From: Desulfurivibrio sp.
GTDB taxonomy: Bacteria > Desulfobacterota > Desulfobulbia > Desulfobulbales > SURF-16
Length of the DNA stretch: 46,515 nucleotides
Direction: 5' to 3'
Assembly (NCBI GenBank): GCA_003605035.1
Contig: QZKJ01000032.1
Span: forward strand, 1-46,515
The notes beneath the pieces were generated by a model. That model saw nothing but the letters and a program-made list of their open reading frames with translations. It did no database searches and was not told where the DNA came from. Below are positions 42,296-46,515 of this stretch, one piece after another. The translations under genes and the position numbers were made by a program. Each line of letters opens with the position of its first letter. Position 1 is the first letter of the stretch.

Positions 42296-42466
42296 TGAAA
42301 AATCTCCTTATATAAATGCGGATTTGCTAGGTATTTCTACTAGTTTATGCTGCAATTTTAACTTGTTACCTATGTAATATGTTTATAGGATCATTTCAAG
42401 CCCTCATCATTGAACTAATCGCCGAACGATTGATTTTTTAAATGAGCATTTTTATGATTATGATCG

Positions 42467-42494
42467 TTGAATCTGGTAATCGTTATGCTATAAT
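42467..42494 (+). promoter_or_regulatory. Sigma70-type promoter of cheX
   Basis: TTGAAT (42467-42472), 16-base spacer, TATAAT (42489-42494), about 70 bp upstream of the cheX ATG. Confidence 0.6.
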
Positions 42495-42565
42495 CTCTTA
42501 ATGTTAAGGATTTTTACACTTTCCATTGCCACAATATCCCTTCATTTCACTTATCAGGATAGTCG

Positions 42566-43042
42566 ATGAAAGCTGAATTTATAAATCCGTTTTTAAACGC
42601 TGCGAAAAATGTCCTGGAAACCATGTGCCAGACTCAGGTCAAGCCCAAGAAGCCGAGCCTGAAGGATAATTCCCTTACCTATGGCGAAGTTACCGGTATT
42701 ATCGGCATGGTCTCAGATGACATTGCCGGATGTATGATTCTCAGCTTTTCGGAAAAATGTATTCTGCATGTGGTGGCGAATATGCTGATGGAGCCGCCGA
42801 AAGAAAAAGTCGATGAGGAGGTCGTTGATGCGGTGGGTGAGCTGACCAATATGATTTGCGGCGGGGCCAAGGCCCAGCTGGCCAAACTTGATTACAAGTT
42901 CAATCTCGCCACCCCTACCATGGTGGTGGGCAAGAATGTTGAAATTTCCTATTATTCCGATGCCCCGACCATTGTCATACCCTTCGCTACCGAGCATGGT
43001 GATTTTGTTATCGAGGCTAATCTCGGCGGCAAGAATAAATAA
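42566..43042 (+). CDS. cheX: CheX-family chemotaxis phosphatase-like protein
   Basis: 158 residues. The CheC/CheX/FliY-type fold, with the conserved EXXN motif in DAVGELTNMICGGAKAQL, preceded by GMVSDDIAGCMILSFSEKCIL. CheX dephosphorylates CheY~P; the Glu and Asn of EXXN are the catalytic pair. No che operon is in the window, so it may act on a distant CheY or another receiver, of which this region has several. It is flanked by its own promoter and a bidirectional terminator, so it is monocistronic. Confidence 0.85.
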   Translation: MKAEFINPFLNAAKNVLETMCQTQVKPKKPSLKDNSLTYGEVTGIIGMVSDDIAGCMILSFSEKCILHVVANMLMEPPKEKVDEEVVDAVGELTNMICGGAKAQLAKLDYKFNLATPTMVVGKNVEISYYSDAPTIVIPFATEHGDFVIEANLGGKNK

Positions 43043-43066
43043 GATTATACAGCCTTGGATCGACCC

Positions 43067-43104
43067 AATAAAAAAAGGCCACCCGAAGGTGGCCTTTTTT
43101 TATT
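43067..43104. terminator. Perfect bidirectional terminator between cheX and atpC
   Basis: Seventeen-base perfect arms AATAAAAAAAGGCCACC / GGTGGCCTTTTTTTATT around a CGAA loop. It ends both the cheX transcript (plus) and the ATP synthase operon (minus). Confidence 0.95.
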
Positions 43105-43121
43105 GGCTGCATACAGGCTGC

Positions 43122-43541
43122 TTATTTTGGGTGCCTTTCTGCAACTTTCAAGCGGGCAATGGCCCGCTGCAATGCTGCCTGGGCGCGAGCCATGTTGATT
43201 TTTTCTGTCTGAGTTTTCGCTTCCGCAAGCCGTTTTTCCGCCCTTTCCTTGGCCCGCAGGGCACGATCAACATCAATCTGTTGCCCTGCCTCGGCTGATT
43301 CGACGAGAAAGGTGATTTTATTGCTTGATACTTCACAGAAGCCACCGCTCACCATGAGGTAGTTATCCTTGCCATCCTTCTTGTAAACCAGGCTCCCAAT
43401 CTTGATTGTACTGAGAAAAGGGGCATGATTTGCCAGCACGCCAAAGTCGCCGCCGTAACCGGGGGCGCTGACGATATCGACATCATCACTGACTACTGGA
43501 CCTGATGGTGTGACAACTTCTAAATGTATTGATTCAGCCAT
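43122..43541 (-). CDS. atpC: ATP synthase F1 epsilon subunit AtpC
   Basis: 139 residues: beta-sandwich with [43 protein letters not shown], then [21 protein letters not shown] and a C-terminal helical hairpin rich in Ala/Lys/Arg. Epsilon couples rotor and catalytic head and can inhibit ATPase activity. Last gene of the operon, 78 bp after atpD and ending just before the terminator. Confidence 0.93.
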   Translation of the reverse strand: MAESIHLEVVTPSGPVVSDDVDIVSAPGYGGDFGVLANHAPFLSTIKIGSLVYKKDGKDNYLMVSGGFCEVSSNKITFLVESAEAGQQIDVDRALRAKERAEKRLAEAKTQTEKINMARAQAALQRAIARLKVAERHPK

Positions 43542-43618
43542 TGGTCTTTACCTTGACTTTTTGTAGCTCCGCAGGGGAGCACATTCAGTAATATAACTGC
43601 ATGATATAAAAAGATAAA

Positions 43619-45076
<1,458 letters not shown>

Positions 45077-45112
45077 TTAAGAGGTGGTTGCCCTCCACTC
45101 CGAAATGTATTG

Positions 45113-45988
45113 TTATCCTTTCAGTGCTTCAGCACCACCTACAATATCCATGAGCTCGCCGGTAATTGCTGCCTGGCGCGCCTTGTTGTATACCATCGTC
45201 AGGTTACTGATTATATCCTTGCAAGCCTTGGTCGCATTGTCCATGGCCGTCATACGGGCGGCATGTTCACTGGCGCCGACCTCAAGCATGGAGTTATAAA
45301 CCATAACATTGGTGTACAGCGGCAGGAGAACTTCCATAATCTCCTCCGGACTTGGCTCATAGATATAGTCACCTGCCTGTTTTGCGGAACCTGTGTCCTC
45401 CTCGGACTCTACAGATTTTACCGGCAGAAAAGGCAATGCTTTCGGGATCTGTCTTGCGACGCTTACAAAGCTGCCATAAATAAGGTGTACTTCGTCAGAG
45501 CCGCCGGCAATAAAGTTTGCCGCTACATCCTGAGCAATGGCGCGGGCATTGAACATCTGGAAATTACCCATGATGTCTATATATTTTTCCCGCACCTTGC
45601 CGCTTTTACGAAAGTAGCGGTTCCCTTTTTTACCAACACAGACAAGTGTGACTTTTTTCCCGGCAGCTTCAAACCTGGCTGTCATTTTTTCAGCCATTTT
45701 AATGATATTCGAGTTAAAGCTGCCACACAGGCCACGATCAGAGGTGACGACAATAATTTCGACAGTCTTCACTTCGCGGGACTGCATTAAGGCAAACTCT
45801 CCGGACTTCATATTGCCGCTGATGGAGCGCAATGCTTCATTGAATTTCGCGGCATAGGGTCGGAAAGCCTCCATCTTCATCTGGGCGCCCCGCAACCTGG
45901 CCGATGAAACCATGTTCATGGCCTTGGTGATCTGGGCCGTCTTCTTGACACCAGATATCTTCATTTTGACATCTTTTAGACTCGGCAT
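45113..45988 (-). CDS. atpG: ATP synthase F1 gamma subunit AtpG
   Basis: 291 residues. N-terminal helix MPSLKDVKMKISGVKKTAQITKAMNMVSSARLR, VTSDRGLCGSFNSNIIK in the middle, and the C-terminal helix ASEHAARMTAMDNATKACKDIISNLTMVYNKARQAAITGELMDIVGGAEAL. It is the central stalk of F1. The start follows atpA by 17 bases. Confidence 0.96.
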   Translation of the reverse strand: MPSLKDVKMKISGVKKTAQITKAMNMVSSARLRGAQMKMEAFRPYAAKFNEALRSISGNMKSGEFALMQSREVKTVEIIVVTSDRGLCGSFNSNIIKMAEKMTARFEAAGKKVTLVCVGKKGNRYFRKSGKVREKYIDIMGNFQMFNARAIAQDVAANFIAGGSDEVHLIYGSFVSVARQIPKALPFLPVKSVESEEDTGSAKQAGDYIYEPSPEEIMEVLLPLYTNVMVYNSMLEVGASEHAARMTAMDNATKACKDIISNLTMVYNKARQAAITGELMDIVGGAEALKG

Positions 45989-46005
45989 GACTCGTCACTC
46001 CAGAT

Positions 46006-46515
46006 TTATTGAATTCCTTTGGATGCCTTGAACGTCTCGGTGAAGGCCTTGATGGTGCTGTGCATTTTTTCTTCGAGCGCCTTGTCGATGATCTTCTTTT
46101 CCTTCAAGGTGTCAAAAATAGCCGGATCGTTGCTCGCCACATAGGCGTAGAGATCCTGTTCGTAATCCGCCAGGGTGCTGAGCGGCAGCTTGTCAAGATA
46201 GCCCTTGGTGCCGGCAAAGATGATGGTAACCTGTTTTTCCATGGGCAGCGGCTGGTACTGCGGCTGTTTCAGGATTTCAACCAGTCGGGCGCCGCGGGTA
46301 AGCTGGGCCTGGGTTGCAGCGTCAAGGTCGGAACCGAAGCCGGCAAAGGCGGCCAGTTCGCGATACTGCGCCAGATCAAGACGCAGGGTACCGGCTACCT
46401 GTTTCATGGCCTTTACCTGAGCCGCGCCACCAACCCTTGATACGGAAAGACCTACGTTGATGGCCGGACGGACACCGGAGAAGAACAGGTTCGGCTCCAG
46501 ATAGACCTGACCGTC
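46006..46515 (-). CDS. atpA: ATP synthase F1 alpha subunit AtpA, C-terminal part
   Basis: The 5' part is beyond the right edge; 169 codons and the stop are seen. The frame reads [21 protein letters not shown], then [32 protein letters not shown], which is the highly conserved alpha-subunit segment holding the arginine finger ([10 protein letters not shown]). The ATG at 46407 is internal, not the start. Confidence 0.96.
   Translation of the reverse strand, partial: DGQVYLEPNLFFSGVRPAINVGLSVSRVGGAAQVKAMKQVAGTLRLDLAQYRELAAFAGFGSDLDAATQAQLTRGARLVEILKQPQYQPLPMEKQVTIIFAGTKGYLDKLPLSTLADYEQDLYAYVASNDPAIFDTLKEKKIIDKALEEKMHSTIKAFTETFKASKGIQ

Overview
The window looks like chromosomal DNA of a GC-rich, dissimilatory sulfur-metabolising deltaproteobacterium (Desulfobacterota, most like Desulfobulbales). 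The basis is: the first 37 codons of dsrM (membrane subunit of the DsrMKJOP sulfite-reduction complex) at the left edge with an RsbRD-type gene just upstream of it; a YedE/TusA/DsrE-like sulfur-relay cluster in the middle; many multi-domain two-component proteins; and intergenic hairpin repeats of a kind common in this group. Assignment below order level is inference. No rRNA, tRNA, CRISPR array, prophage or intact insertion sequence was seen.

Layout. 1-3.3 kb (minus): dsrM start, RsbRD-domain protein, a long AG-rich intergenic tract, an MBL-fold hydrolase and an HDOD protein. 3.5-8.4 kb (plus): a HyuA-like ASKHA protein with an unusual winged-helix-like insert, then a 1048-residue Cache/PAS hybrid histidine kinase. 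8.6-20.5 kb (minus): an NtrC-type regulator, a membrane histidine kinase and a small exported protein; then a run of abutting or overlapping genes, REC-REC-GGDEF diguanylate cyclase, mnmG, trkH, trkA and a methyltransferase; then an FmdB-like zinc ribbon protein and a second methyltransferase. 20.7-24.4 kb: uppP, a compact possibly structured intergenic region, a small exported protein with clear promoter and terminator, a TlpA/ResA-type thioredoxin and a divergent MFS exporter. 24.4-27.3 kb (minus): a FliK-C-like protein overlapping a REC-GAF-histidine kinase.

27.4-30.3 kb: YedE-type transporter (minus) divergent from tusA, two DsrE/DsrF-like proteins and a 57-residue DsrH-like protein (plus), closed by a strong terminator. 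This is a compact candidate sulfur (or selenium) import and relay module. 30.4-42.3 kb (minus): a complete-looking type II secretion operon in the transcribed order gltA-like, E, F, H, J, I, K, L, M, C, D, unknown 110-aa gene. The usual major pseudopilin gene gspG is absent from its expected place, and C and D lie at the end rather than the start. 42.6-43.0 kb (plus): cheX. 43.1-46.5 kb (minus): the ATP synthase genes atpA (partial), atpG, atpD, atpC, separated from cheX by a perfect bidirectional terminator.

Several hairpin-forming repeats punctuate the intergenic spaces, including two copies of one small family (near 10.12 and 19.44 kb) and two large imperfect palindromes (near 2.36 and 20.6 kb). 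The features that most deserve a second look are the YedE/TusA/DsrEFH-like cluster, the HyuA-like protein with the inserted winged helix, the T2SS operon lacking gspG, and the possibly structured region upstream of uppP.
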